NCBI GenBank assembly: GCA_015680905.1
Contig: CM027380.1
Coordinates: forward strand, 13,906,001-13,970,000
Reading direction: 5' to 3'
Origin: Coptis chinensis
Lineage: Eukaryota > Streptophyta > Magnoliopsida > Ranunculales > Ranunculaceae
Length of the DNA stretch: 64,000 nucleotides
The position numbers and the translations under genes are program-made. Position 1 is the first letter of the stretch; each line of letters opens with the position of its first letter. Below the pieces are notes generated by a model. That model was not told where the DNA came from. It saw only the letters and a list, made by a program, of their open reading frames with translations, and made no database searches. Shown here piece by piece: positions 50,295 to 63,445 of this stretch.

Positions 50295-50858
50295 ATGAAT
50301 CTTAACTGGTCACTTATAAACTTTAGGGATCTTTCCTACCTAGAACTGATCCAAGAGAAATTTCATATCCCTGCTAATATTGGTCTTAAGTGGGGGAGAT
50401 TGTCTGATGAGTTGGCCTACAAAGAAGTAGTGCTCATCATAATCGATCAACTTAGGGCCGGACTCACTCTTTCCCTCCACCCACTGTTAAGAGAATGTCT
50501 GATCCACTTCAATCTTGCTCTTGGTCAAGCAGCACCCCTGTTCTACAGAACTGTTATGTACTCTGCCATACTGACAAAGAAACATGGATTCGTTCTAAAT
50601 CGTTGGGTGTTTGGATATTTTTATGAGGTCCACCGTATTCGGGACCAATCTTACTACTACCTCATGACCAGAGACAAGAATTCTCCTATCATAATTTTCG
50701 AGGGAAAGCAGAGTGACGAGGGTTCGGCTGATCACCACCTTCGAGTGTTGGGTGCTGCATGGGATGTTTGTCCTCTAGATGCTGATGGTGAGCCAGTGGG
50801 GATTCCTGTTCCCAGAAAATACACTCATGTTCCAACCAATAAGTCTATTTTCTCATGA
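50295..50858 (+). mobile_element. ORF with plant gypsy-type transposon domain, second block, open along its length
   Basis: A 187-residue frame beginning MNLNWSLINFRDLSYLELI and ending VPTNKSIFS. It has the LHPLLRECLIHFNLA segment of the plant gypsy-type transposon domain and a C-terminal ...DADGEPVGIPVPRKYTHV part. It looks whole as a small ORF, but it lacks any neighbouring pol genes, so the element it belonged to is a remnant. Confidence 0.55.
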
Positions 50859-50870
50859 ATTTTACAACCA

Positions 50871-51522
50871 TCATAAGAGTTTTTCGACTAAGTTCCAACT
50901 CCCAATCAGGAGGATTATAATTATCCACAACCAATAACGGCCTATGCCCCCAATCCTCCTTACCCACCCCCACAATATAATCACAGTAGATTTCCCCTTC
51001 ACCACCTGCAAACTAAAGTTCATTGCAGACGACCTCTTCACAAAGAAATGCTCTAGCACATCTGATAAACAGATGTTATTGCCCCTCTCATTCAACAAAT
51101 CCAACACATGGAAAACCCTCCAACTATTCCCTACAAACTGACAAGGGGCTTTTCCACAAAAGTTCAAAACTTCCGGCCACAGTAAGGCGTGAGAACGGCA
51201 ACCTTATCCCAACCTTCAGTTGACCATAATAAACCACAACACCCCCATCCCGAGGAACGTAATCCAAGCCAAACACATTCCTCTCTCCACCCAGGTCGTA
51301 TACAGTCAGGTCGGAGTCCACCCAGCCAAACTCCGCCCTCAAAGCAGTAGTACAATCTACAAACCTAGGTACCGCCTCCTCAACTATCGTCTCCAATGAG
51401 GAAGACAATGACGCCTCACCTATACTACGAGCCCTATCACCATCATCTCCATCACTCACAGATCTCTCTCTCCACTGATCCAAGTCAACTTCCCCACTCA
51501 AGCTATCACTAGTAATCGACAT
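50871..51522 (-). mobile_element. Fossil transposon-domain fragment, minus strand, second block
   Basis: The counterpart of 24,736-25,385, with MSITSDSLSGEVDLDQW at its start and NSWRVFHVLDLLNE later. It is broken. It faces the plus-strand ORF at 50,295. Confidence 0.55.
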
Positions 51523-52817
51523 GTCAATAGCAAATACGAAAACAAAAAGATCAAATTTTTTTAGTTCAAAGAAGATGCACTTGAAGACAAAAGGTTCAAA
51601 AGGGTTTTGTTTTTCTTTCTTTCTGCTTTGTCTCTACTTTGTGTTGGTAGAATAAACAATGAAAAGTCTTCACATGCAAAACCCTTCACCGCACAAATCT
51701 CAAAACCTGACAAAACGCGTTTTGCCTTCCCCTAAAAACAATCATAACCTCGCCCATTAAACCGCGATTTGTGCCTATGGACCAAATCCAACAGTTCCTC
51801 AGACATTTTCCAAACCCATTCAAACGAACCGGCTATATGAACTGTGTTTGAAAGCTTTGTTTTATATTTTATTTTCACACCACAAACCTGCCCAAAGAAT
51901 AAATAAAATAAATAAAGAGGTTGTGTAAGTACCCTCCATTCTACATTCATATCACTACAAAGACACGCGGTCCACACACCAAAGTCATATCTTCACATTT
52001 CGTACCAAGCCATCGACGGGGCTTAACCCGACCGGACTTAGGTCGTCCTTTAACATCATATCTGATCATATATGGAAGCAAATGATCTATCAGCGATCCA
52101 GAGAGCTCAATTAACACACCAATCAAAGAAACATTTACTTTGTAACATTGGACTTAGCCCTGAGCCTCACCAAAGCCTAGATTTAGGCATCGTTATTAAA
52201 TATTTGATGTCACATTGCTCCCAAGGTTGGGTACCTAGTGGAGTTGTGACTGTCCCTGACACCAGTAGAGATGCTGTAACTTTGTAATATTTTGTACCCA
52301 ATGTCCTAGTCAATTGGCTTATATCAAGTCAAGCGAATTCTTTTCCAACAAAAAAAAAAAGTCAAGCGAATTCTGTTTAAACTTTAAAGGACATGACAAA
52401 GTAATGTATGATGCATCAGTGAATCAGTGATCACTCCGTCCAGACTGCAGAGTCGCACAAAAGTAGTGGATGTGTGAGTCTTTTCTGAAAAAGAGATAGG
52501 CAAACAATGTCCTTCAAGCTGAAAGTGCACGAGAACCAGCAGCCCCCTGGCACTTCCATCACGTGGGCACTGGACGCTCCACAACCATAGCCATCCATCA
52601 ATTGTGGGCCCCAATATATGCACTTTCAAGAAAAATGACCAACTGTTTCATAAAACTACTGAGGAAAGAGTATGCCGCGTGGCCCTGAAGAGGCCGGGAG
52701 TATGCAAATTATCAGTGTGCTTATAATTACGAAGTTTTCATCTACCTATATTTACAGAAAGTTTCAAAACAAATTCCACATTTTGAAGAAAAGTTGTAGT
52801 TACTGTCAAACCTAGTC
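51523..52817. other. Region upstream of PUP gene 2b
   Basis: The counterpart of 25,386-26,670. No known product. An open frame at 52,072-52,287 corresponds to 25,938-26,141. About 51,955-52,100 differs clearly from the first block, while the last 700 bases before the PUP start are nearly the same. Confidence 0.5.
52560..52565 (+). promoter_or_regulatory. G-box CACGTG upstream of PUP gene 2b
   Basis: CACGTG in ATCACGTGGGCAC, about 255 bases before the ATG; the same as at 26,413-26,418. Motif only. Confidence 0.4.
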
Positions 52818-55800
52818 ATGGATGAAGAAGCCATTGACATAACCGGCAAAAAACAGCAACAGCAGCCCCCCATCAAGAAGAACAAATCCATGAAGTTGAT
52901 ACTTCTTCTCTTAAATTGTTCACTTGTCTGTTTTGGACAAATAAGTGGGCCTTTGCTACTCAGGCTTTACTACATGCATGGAGGCAAACGCATATGGTTA
53001 ACCAGTTGGTTACAAACAGCAGCTTTCCCACTCCTCCTCATTCCTCCCTTGCTATCACGAGCTCGTGATCGGGCTCATGACCAATCTCAATCAACTAACC
53101 AAGCAATAGCATCCAATTTTCTCCTAAGCCCAAAGCTCCTAATCGCTAGTGTTTTTATGGGCCTTATAGCTGGATTAGATAGTTATCTATTTGGGCTGGG
53201 CTTACGCTATCTCCCTGTGTCAACCTCCTCTATACTCACGTCTACCCAACTTGCATTCACTGCTGTCTTTTCACTTCTTCTTGTTAAGCAAAAATTCACT
53301 CCCTTCTCAGTAAATTCTGTAGTCCTAATGACCCTTGGTGCGGTCATTTTAGCATTCCATACGAACAGCGATCGACCTAATGGTGTGTCCAATGGAGAGT
53401 ACTTCCTGGGCTTCTTCATGACACTTGGTGCAGCTGCATTGTTGGGTTTTATGCTGCCTTTAGTTGAGCTATCGTATTCCAAGGCTTGCAAAGCTATAAC
53501 TTATGATCTGGTGTTGCAAGTGCAATTTTTGGTATCTATGGTTGCAACAATATTTTGCACCATAGGCATGATTATTAACAAAGACTTTCAGGTTTCTATC
53601 CCTTCTCTCTTTACATCATTGTTGTTATTTATGCTAGGAGATACATATGGTGGTTAGCTTGTTAGGTTAAAGGGATTGAGTGTGTAGAAGAAGAAAAAGA
53701 AATGATGGAGGCACAAGAAGAAGGTAGGGTTTAGAGTATATTTACCCTAACTTACAATACATATATTTATACTAGAGATGGAATAACCTAAATAGCAACA
53801 AGCTAAATAAGGTATGGTCTCACACTTATAGAATGTATGAGACCGACACTACATACTTCAACACCCCCCTTCAAGCTGGAGCATAGATATCGCTCATGCC
53901 TAGCTTGTTACCAATATAACTCAGAACTGGACGAATCACTGGTTTGGTGAAGATATCAGCTAACTGATCTCGAGAAGCCACATAAGGAGTACTTATCTCC
54001 TTTGTTTCAACCTTATGTCTGACATAATGACAATCTACCTCTATGTGCTTAGTTCTCTCATGAAATACTGGATTAGAAGCGATATGAATGGCTACCTGAT
54101 TGTCACAATGAAGAGGGATCGGTAGCTGTACCTCGAAACCTAACTCATGTAGCATATTACGGATCCACATTAACTCACCAGTCCCTTGAGCCATAGCTCT
54201 ATACTCAGCCTCTACACTAGACTTTGACACAACTGCTTGCTTTTTACTCTTTCATGTCACCAAATTTCCATAAAGGAAAGTACAATATCCAGTGGTGGAA
54301 CGTCTATTTGAAACTGATCCTGCATAATCAGCATCTGAATATCCAACAACATCAAAATTTCCATTAGAACGATAGACCAATCCACGACCAGGAGAACCTT
54401 TCAAATACCTCAAAATACGAATAACTGCCTGGTAGTGAGGAATCTGTGGTGCATGCGTATACTGAGATACTACACTGACTGCAAAGGAGATATCGGGGCG
54501 AGTAATAGTAGCATAAATCAGCTTTCCCACCAATCTACGGTATCCCTCAATATCGGCATACATATCTCCAACATCCGACTGGAGTTTGTCGTTCGAATCC
54601 ATAGGAGTCTCTACTGGGCGAGCTCCTAAATTACATGTCTCACTGAGAAGGTCTAATACATACTTTCTCTGTGAGAAATGAATTTCACCAGGGAACCTGG
54701 TAACTTCAATGCCTAAGAAATACTTCAGTTCTCCTAGATCTTTGGTCTAGAACTGTCTTGAGAGATTGACTTTAATTCGATCAATACCCTGTTTGTCAGA
54801 CCCTGTGACAATGATATCATCAACATACACAACTAAGACAATAATCCTTTGCTGGGTCTTTCGGTAAAACACGGAATGATCATATTCACACCTAGTCATT
54901 CCATTAGCCATCAAAACCTGACTAAACTTCGCAAACCAAGCTCTAGGAGACTGCTTGAGCCCATAAAGAGACTTCTTTAATCGACAGACTTTCCCCCCTT
55001 GAGCAACAAAACCAGGAGGTTGAACCATATAGATTTCCTCCAGAAGATCACCATGTAAAAAGGCATTCTTAACATCCACATGAAATAGAGGCCAGTGATG
55101 ATGAACGGCAAGAGAAATCACAATACGCACAGAGGCGAGCTTGGTAACCAGAGAAAACGTCTCAGAGTAATCAATACCATATGTCTGGGTAAAGCCTTTT
55201 GCAACCAGACGAGCCTTTAAACGAGAAATAATACCATCCAGATTATGCTTAATAGTGAAAACCCACTTACAAGCAACTGCTTTCTTCGGAAGGAAGAGGA
55301 AGAAGAACCCAAGTGTCATTAGAATACAAAGCACTCAACTCCTCGTCCATTGCTTGCTTCCAGCCAGGATGAGATAGAGCATCCCTGTAGTTAGACGGGA
55401 CAGAGACAGACAACAAGGACGTAGCAAAAGACTTGACAGATGGTGGTAAATGATCAGTGGAAACATACTTAGAAATAGAATATTTAGCATACTTACTAGG
55501 AAGACGCATACTAGCAGGTGGACGTTCAAGTTTCCGGAGTGCAATCGGAACATCAAGGTTAGATGGAATGGCAATAGGATCCACAAACACAGTGGGAAGA
55601 GGTGAGGGCAGCGGAGCAGTTGAACTTTCGGCCTCAAACTCTGGAATGGCAACCGAAAGTTGTATCAGCGCCAGGCATCCCGGAAGCGCTATCAACGGGC
55701 GCAGGTCGCTTCGACGCACTGGAACTCGACCATCAAGGGGCGCAGTCGCCTCGAAGGCTATTAGTGGGCGTGGTAGCCCTTCTTCACTCGCTCCCTCATT

Positions 55801-58800
55801 TTCACCAAGATCATATCCAACACCACCAGATGGCATAACACAATCCTCAAATGGTTCAGAGGACATCTTCCCTTCTGAAGAGTAAAATGGGACATCTTTA
55901 AAAAAGGTAACATCAGCACAGACAAATGATTTGGCGCAGATGAGGACTATAACACTTTGTACCCTTTCGCGGTAATGCGTGAATACCCAAGAAAAACACA
56001 CTTAATAGCACGAGAGTCTAACTTATCACGACCTGGCTTAAGATTATGAACAAAGCAGACACAACCAAAAATCCGAGGGGGAAGATGGAAAGAAGATTAA
56101 CCAGGAAAAATAACAGAGTGTGGTGTTTTGCCTCCTAATACCGAAGAGGGCATACGATTAATCAAGTATGTGGCAGTAAGGACTGCCTCTGCCCAATAAA
56201 ACTTTGGGAGATTTGTTTGAAACATTAAGTATCGGGCGACTTCAAGAATGGGTATGTTCTTTCTCTCAGCAGCCCCATTTTGTTGAGGTGTATCCACACA
56301 GGAGGTTTGATGTGTAATGCCATGGTCATCTAAAAAACTCTGGAATATTGTAGAGATATAGTCTTTGGCATTACCAGTTCGAAAAACATACATGTGTGCA
56401 GAATACCGATTAGTAATCTCAGCATAGAATTTTTGAAAAACAGAGAATACTTGAGAACGATTTTCCATAATATAGACCCAACAAACACGAGAAAAATCAT
56501 CTATAAATGTAATAAAATATTTGGCTCCAAAAAGGCCAGTGGTTTTACAAGGACCCCAGACATCTGAATGGACTAACTGAAAAGGAGGACTAGAACACTT
56601 ATTTAACCTATTTTTGTAAGTAGCACGACGATGTTTAGCTAACTCACAAACCTCACAACCTAAAGACTGAATACTAGAAGAAATACTGGGAACTAAACTT
56701 CGCAAACTAGCCAGAGGAAGATGACCAAGACGTCTATGCCACTGAACAGGAGAGACTGAGATTGTAAGAGTCTGCTTCTAGTGAGAGTGCCCATAATCAT
56801 CTTGAAAGTAATAGATGCCCCCGTGCTCATACCCCCCACCAACTAGTGTCTTTGTCTGTAGATCCTGAAACACAACATGAGTGGAAGAAAACATGACATT
56901 ACAGTGAAGAAATTGGGTGAGACGATGAACGCATAATAGATTAAAGGGAAATTTTGAATAAGCAAGACTGAGACAAGTGATATATTACGAGTTAATTGAA
57001 TAGTACCGACCCAAGAATACTAGCCTTTGCCCCATTTGCTAATGTGACATATGATGGTGTGTGAGTATACGCAAGACTAGAAAACAACTGGGGATTACGT
57101 CATATGATCGAAGCTCCCGAGTCAATAACCCAAGAGTTGTTATCACTTGTATGAAGACATGTTTTACCTAAATCGGCTAGTGGTCGATGGGGTAGTCGGA
57201 CAAACTTCGATGAACGGGAATAGCTTGTATCCGCTTCATCGTATCGCAAAGTCTTCTTGAACTCGTTGAAAATCACCACTTTTCGATCAACCATCGTGGC
57301 ATTGTTGGCTTTGTGCAAAGATGGGCGTCCTGTTATATCCCAACAAAAATCAGCACTATGATTTGTGCGCCCACAATGCTCACAAGGCTCAAAACTGCCA
57401 ATACCACGACCACGGCCACTCCCTTGGGTACGACCACCCCACGGCCACGACCCCCTCTACCTCCTTTACTGCCATTACCACGACCAGAAGAAGGGTTGTT
57501 ATTACTGCTTGGAGGGATCAATAAAGCCACACTGTCATTGTGCCTTGGAGGAGGTCGCGAATCTGAGACAAACGAGTAAGCCTCGCACGTAGTAGGGAGC
57601 TTAGATTCACTTTGAACTTGGGCTTTCACATTAGCAAACTTCGGGACGTAGCCCGGATAGGAATTTGGAGACTCGAAATTCCTCTCTTTGTTTCTTCAAT
57701 CGATTTATGTGCGTAGTAAAGTGGGTGATATATATTGATTCTTCCCACTTGCTACTTAAGAGAATTGTAATATTCGAGGAGATAGACATATCTCCTCGAG
57801 TGAGATCAAAGATGTTCTCATACAACCGAAAGATACGAGAAGTATTCGAGATCGAGAGTATGATTCTTGTAGATACTCCCAAATCTCCTTCGAGATTTTA
57901 AAAAACCGCACGATTATTACAAACATCTTTCTCCATAGTATTCCACAGAAATTCTTAACCAAGCGCCATCTTTTGTCGGGTTGTCTTTCCTTTATCATCC
58001 GGGGGATCCGTCCGGATGATTTTCCTTACCTTTTCCAAGAAGATAAGAATCGCGCCTCGCCCTTGAAGGTAATTGGCAACACCCTCCAATTTGTGAGGTC
58101 ATACCAACAGAGAAAAACAGACGTATTACGAATTCATCGGATTTTGGAACAACATCATCATTGTAAAGAGAAGAAAAACTCACTTGATGAAAAAGAATAC
58201 TAAATCAAGAAAATCATGCGAGACGACGTCTCCCTCTTTATCAATACCGAGAGATCATGAAGTTTAAAACAATACTAAGACACCAACTAATACTAAAACC
58301 GAACCTTGAAATCGAGGATCTCTCTCCCAAGATTCTCTAAACAGAGTGGCTCCGATACCATGTTATTTATCTTTAGGAGATACATATGGTTGGTTAACTT
58401 GTTAAAGGTTAAAGGGATTGAGTGTGTAGAAGAAAAAGAAATGATGGAGGCACAACAAGAAGGTAGGGTTTAGAATATATTTACCCTAACCTACAACATA
58501 TATTTATACTGGAGATGGAATAACCTAAATAACAACAAGCTAAATAAGGTACGGTCTCACACTTATAGAATGTGTGAGACCGACACTACATACTTCAACA
58601 ATTGTTGAAAGCTATCTTTGAAAGAAGTGGCTGGCTTGGCTGTACCGAGTCGAGTCCTAAACAGCTCACATCTTAAAGAGGAGTACATAACGGGTGGCCC
58701 TCTTGTTTTAAATTTAGGCCGTCTTTTGTTTGGTGTTCTTCCGTCGGGTTCAGACTTCAGACCCATTTTACGGGTTAAAGCCCGATAACCCATGAATGCT

Positions 58801-59740
58801 CGGCTTGGAAATGTTAGAAGCCCATTAATGACTTAATGACCTGGTTTTCAGACTAACCCAAGGCCCAAGCTGGCTCTGGCTATGGCAGTGTGGCTAGATG
58901 CCCGAACGTCGTTCACGCTTGTGCCGTATCGTTTCCTGTGGTCAAGAGTTTTATGAAATAATTGTTCATCACTTCATCTGTTTAGGAGTTGAGACTTGAG
59001 ACCTTTATTTCTCAATTGCTCAATAGCGAGACCCCGAAAAGCAAAAAAGTCCCCCACCTTACTTTGTCACTCCGCGTATAGAAATATGAGACGATAACAA
59101 ATTAACATGCTACACGCCTTGTACATGCCATCCACTAAAAGACGCTTCTTGTTTTATGACTCTTAAAATATGGACTCAAAGAAGTTAGAGCCCCGTGAAG
59201 AAAAAATAAATGTGTATTTTATAGTGCAAAACATGCAATACGAGTTTCTTGTAGACGTGATTCGCCTATTGTGCCGTGCGACCTAATATGCGCTAATTAA
59301 CAGGCCAGTATGCCCAAGGTGTATGTCAAATGGCATTGGAAGCTAGATGCCACTGACCTAATTTTGTTTCCTAATCCTAAGTATTAACTATTTCCTCTCA
59401 TTTTCTTGTGAAGGCTATGACAAGAGAAGCTCGAGAGTATGAACTTGGAGAAGGGAAGTATTACATGGTGATAGCATTGGCGGCAATTGGTATGCAGTGT
59501 TTACTAGTAGGAAATCTAGGTGTGGTTTTCTGCTCCACAGCTCTTTTTAGTGGAGTTCTTCTAGCTCTGTTACTGCCTCTTCAACAAATATTTGCAGTTA
59601 TTTTCTTCCATGAGAGATTCAACGCAGAGAAAGGAATGTCCTTAGCTTTGTCTCTTTGGGGATTTGTTTCTTACTTCTACGGGGAATACAACTTGATAAA
59701 GAAACAAAAGCAAGCACCACCTATGACCCAAATTCCTTAA
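52818..59740 (+). CDS. Purine permease (PUP) family transporter, gene 2b (open copy)
   Basis: Exon 1 is 52,818-53,591 (258 codons, ending CAG before GTTTCT) and exon 2 is 59,414-59,740 (108 codons plus stop, after TTCTTGTGAAG), joined in phase 0 to give 366 residues, the usual PUP size. The N-terminus is hydrophilic with a glutamine/proline/lysine run (KKQQQQPPIKKNKS), followed by about ten hydrophobic helices: roughly residues 25-45, 57-77, 101-122, 128-148, 152-170, 179-200 and 210-235 in exon 1 and three more in exon 2. Family landmarks are GPLLLRLYYMHGG, STQLAFTAVFSLLLVKQKF, INKDF at the splice point and FNAEKGMSLALSLWGF. It should sit in the plasma membrane or another membrane and carry purine-type substrates, unspecified here. 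The intron is 5.8 kb because of an antisense Copia element; without it the intron would be about 0.84 kb, like that of gene 1. Confidence 0.92.
53623..53863 (-). repeat. Left LTR (3' LTR) of the second intronic Copia
   Basis: Ends TGTTATTTATG and CTTCAACA, followed by the polypurine-tract complement. Almost identical to 27,473-27,713. Confidence 0.93.
58361..58600 (-). repeat. Right LTR (5' LTR) of the second intronic Copia
   Basis: Same ends as the left LTR. The primer-binding site (GCTCCGATACCA, 58,349-58,360) abuts it and ATTGT follows it. Confidence 0.92.
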
Positions 59741-60178
59741 ATATTCTACAATGTTGTGCTAAATTTCAACTGTTATATAACCCAAACAAACCGTATTGGG
59801 TGCTTCAAATTTAAGAGTAAGAAAACAAGTCCTGCTCCCGTGAGCGGTAATGTTACGAACTTACAATTGACATCGTTGGTTGTTGGAATGATTCCCTTAA
59901 TGCATAAATATGTAGTGTGATCTTCACAATAGTGACATTACAGTTGTGGCATTTTGTAGCAATTGATCCACAACAGCATGCGGATTGGAGTGTATATATC
60001 TACTTTTGGCACACAGCAGTGCGTAAAAACAAATTTAAGAGCTACAACTTTGAGTGGTATACTTTTTCTCAAATTGATGTGTAGGGTCTTTAGTAGCTGA
60101 GGCCGGATTGAAAACATTGATTAAACAATGGAATATCAATCAAGTGGCCCCAGATCTATATCACCAATGTGTTCAGGG
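59741..60178 (+). other. 3' flank of PUP gene 2b
   Basis: Probable 3' untranslated region and downstream DNA, the counterpart of 33,559-33,972. No further gene is seen. Confidence 0.45.
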
Positions 60179-61222
60179 TAGGGGTGGGCAATGGGCCGGG
60201 TCGGGCTAGCCCGGCCTTAAACATTTAAAGCCTTTCAGTTATTAGGGTTGGGCCGGGTCATAAGTCTAAATTTCAAGCCCTAACTCTACCCTAAGCCCTC
60301 TTTAACAGTTTAGAAAGGTCGGTAGGCCGCCTATATATTATTTTCTTTTATCGTGATCGGCTTTAAAACTCATTTATATTACAAAAAATTTCAAAGATTT
60401 GCAAACTCAAAGTCCAACCACTTTGAAATTTGAATAACAACCAATCTAAGAATAATTTCGATAAGTTCAACAATTTAAAACGATATCCACAATCTAATAA
60501 ACTAAAGTACATGTAGACTCATATTTATATTTTAAAATTACAGCTTAAAATGCACAAAACATATTTTGGAATGAGCTTTCAATCGACATAAACTGTTATT
60601 TCTCAGACTCAAATCTCACCAAAATTACATTTAACATTGAAGAACACAAAACAAATAAAAGTATGGAATGAGTTTTACCGACGCCAACCTATTTTTTATT
60701 AAATTTAGTGCCTTTAACATTGAAGAACACAAAACAAATAAGAGTATGGAATGAGTTTTTACCGACGTCAACCTATTTTTATTAAGGCAAGGCCCAACGC
60801 TCATTATTGTTTTTAGGTTAGTTGGGGAGGGGAGTGATGGTGCCAGACGCGGAGTTGTGAGATAAACAATTAGGTTTACAAGTTTTTATGATATAAGACA
60901 AGTTATTGAAATCTTCATACACGGTAAGTGATAAATTCTGAAGCCGATAGTGTTATTTTAATTGAAAATACGTAATGCTGAGTTGCGATAGTTTTAGTTG
61001 TGTACAGATTTTATGAAATTAAATTATAATTGCTTTGGGGGGGGGGTTAATTCGTAGGCTTTATGTTTGAACTCGAACTCGACCGCTTAGAAGGCATTAG
61101 GGGGCGGGTCGGCCCCCGCCTAAACTCGTAAGGCTTTTAGTTGTAAAAGCGCTTTATAGGGGCTTTAGGGTCGGGTCGGTCAGAACCGGATTAGGGTCGT
61201 TATGGCCAAATTCCCACCCCTA
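60179..61222. mobile_element. hAT-like nonautonomous DNA transposon, second block
   Basis: The ends are TAGGGGTGGGCAATGGGCC and GGCCAAATTCCCACCCCTA, with flanks GTTCAGGG (60,171-60,178) and GTTGAGAG (61,223-61,230). It has the richer GGGCCGGGTCGGGC wording typical of these elements at its left end. No transposase. Confidence 0.7.
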
Positions 61223-61685
61223 GTTGAGAGTGTGTCGATTTTACTTCAATATCTAAAACGAAATTCACGTGAACGACGACAATCAATATCACTGGTAAAA
61301 CTTTCTAGATTTTGACTAATGTTGATCGATTTGGTGTGTCTTTGTCTCTTTGAAACGTAGCAAATATTGTTGTCAGTAGGCAAATTAAAGCACGAAATGA
61401 AATTAAGATAGAAGTACAGAACTGACTTAAGTGGACGGCCCTTTAACTATGATTGGCAATCTGGCATCTCCCCCATCATATCAAAGTTCCCTAGATGCTT
61501 CAGCTAATGCGTACACGAAAAAAATTACCCAGACGGTATAACATTATTTTCACTAATTTTGCTTTCTATGGGGGAATAAATTATTCTTGGGCCGCGGTAT
61601 TGACACCTCAATAAATGAGATTAGCACTCTTTTGACCAATTCAAAGGTACTATCACCTCTCCATTAAATACACAAAAAACACTAA

Positions 61686-62224
61686 CGGCAAGCAGCTGCC
61701 GCAGGATCGTACAATCCACGGCATCGGGTTGTCGCGAGATTCCATATTCCACAGAAGGTGATTTGATTGCCGTGGGTCTTTTTTTTTTTTTTTAATAGCC
61801 ACCGTAAAAAAAATTAGTTGCCGCGAGATGATTTTGTTTATTAAAATAGAGTTTTTGTTTGTGTTAATTATCAAAACTCTTCTTCATTAATTTGATCACA
61901 AAATTTTCTTATAGCATATAAAAATATTTGCCACAAAATAGCAAAATTATGGTTTGATTGTACACTTTTTTTGTCATGGTTTTAGTGTTGTTCTTGGAGT
62001 ATATAAAGAAACTTTAAAAAATAAAATAAGATATCAATATGTCGTGTGTGTTCAATACGCAAAATTTGAAGTGAAAAAAAACAAAAAATACTAAAAAAAA
62101 ATATGTTATGACAACTGCCTACCGTGGAATATGAGATCTCGCGGCAACCCGATGCTGTGGATTGTGTGATCTCGCGGTAACTAACTGTCGTGGGATATGA
62201 AATATCGCAGCAACTGCCTGCCGT
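61686..62224. mobile_element. Foldback (MITE-like) element, second block
   Basis: The left arm at about 61,686-61,760 (CGGCAAGCAGCTGCCG, ATCCACGGCATCGGGTTGTC) is the inverse of the right arm at about 62,118-62,190 (GACAACCCGATG-like CGGCAACCCGATGCTGTGG), with a further arm copy to 62,224. It clearly pairs with 35,467-35,994. Confidence 0.65.
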
Positions 62225-62783
62225 AGAACTATGGGCATGTAGGGGGTGTAAAAGGACATATAAGAAATAATCATTATTGTTTTACTTTTTGTCAAATGAG
62301 TGCTAATCCCATTTATAAGGGTGCCAATACCACACCCCTTATTCAAAGTCATTCGGAACATTGGCACAACCGCACTACTCCATACTTCAGAGTTAAGATT
62401 AGTTGTTGATTTCTGTCTAATTTTGTTCTGATCTCGGTTCATAAAATCCACAAACATCACGACGGACAGCCTGTCTTTTAAGTGTTAAACTACAAATGGA
62501 GCTCTTAAGTCTTAACGTTCATTAAAAAAATACATCCTTTGGCCGCAAGCAGCAAGCTAATTTTCAATACAGCTTTTACTGCCTGTCAAATGGTTTATAC
62601 TTCATACATTTCGAGTGTTCTCTTAAAACTTAAAAAAATTGATCTAGCTTAATAGCATCTATTTTATTGGACAGACTTTATTGAATGGTCCCCTTATTGA
62701 ATCGCCACCAACCTTATGGAACAAAATTTTACTCTTTTCAAGCAGTGGACCACTTAAAACTTTAAAAGTTTTGGATAATTTTT

Positions 62784-62812
62784 TTATTTATTTATTTATT
62801 TATTTATTTATA
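62784..62812. repeat. (TTTA)n microsatellite, second block
   Basis: TTTA units between T-runs; counterpart of 36,549-36,582. Confidence 0.85.
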
Positions 62813-62983
62813 ATTTTTTTTTTTCACGTAATAACTCTTAAGGACAAATCAGAAAAAAAATATCACTCTCAAATCTCAATACCACCATTTTTTTTTAATC
62901 ACTCACAAAGACCAAATAGATGAAAGGTCAAGTATATCCTTGACGCGAAATAAAAAAAAGCTCAGGTAGATGAAAGCAAGGCC

Positions 62984-63346
62984 AAATATTTCGATGTTGA
63001 GCGATATATCGGACCCCCAAAAACCGATATATATATCGAATATATCAATATATCAGTTGATATATGTCTTTTTATTGACCCGTCAAAATTTTGTTTTGTA
63101 TGTCGATATATTGAAAAATATCAAAAATATCGTTGATATATTAATAAAAATCGGTCAAAGATTGGTCAAAGTCAATGATCTATATTGTATATATTGGTCG
63201 ATATATATCAATATATTTGAAAATCCAATATATATTAGACAAAATGTGTTAATATATCCACTCGACATATCGCAATATATTCATATCGGATACCTCAAAA
63301 ACCAAGATATATCGGTAATATTTCAAAAATATCGACAATATTTCGG
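62984..63346. repeat. CGATAT-rich quasi-palindromic repeat, second block
   Basis: Nearly the same as 36,748-37,106; repeated CGATATAT and AATATCG motifs on both strands. Confidence 0.7.
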
Positions 63347-63445
63347 TCCTTGGATGAAAGGTGAAGTAGGTGAAGTATACCCCCTTACACGAAATAATAA
63401 ACGGCTCCGCCCAACCGAAACAACTTGGTGTATATAGTATAAAGT

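Larger units (their letters stand above)
53623..58600 (-). mobile_element. Copia retrotransposon in the PUP 2b intron (antisense), broken
   Basis: LTRs at 53,623-53,863 and 58,361-58,600 and target duplication ATTGT (53,618-53,622 and 58,601-58,605), the same site as in gene 2a. On the minus strand the order is gag (about 57,880-57,330), a worn protease/integrase region (about 57,300-56,000) with the integrase core near 56,700-56,100, reverse transcriptase at 55,330-54,750 (YVDDIIVTG, LYGLKQSPRAW) and RNase H with SKSSVEAEYRAM (54,230-53,870). It is broken in roughly ten places, less worn than the first-block copy. Confidence 0.93.

Noticed and set aside
53207-53491. Minus-strand frame of 94 codons inside PUP exon 1, conserved in both blocks (also 27,058-27,342).
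   Set aside because: It is the antisense of a long hydrophobic coding exon, and the identity follows from the duplication.
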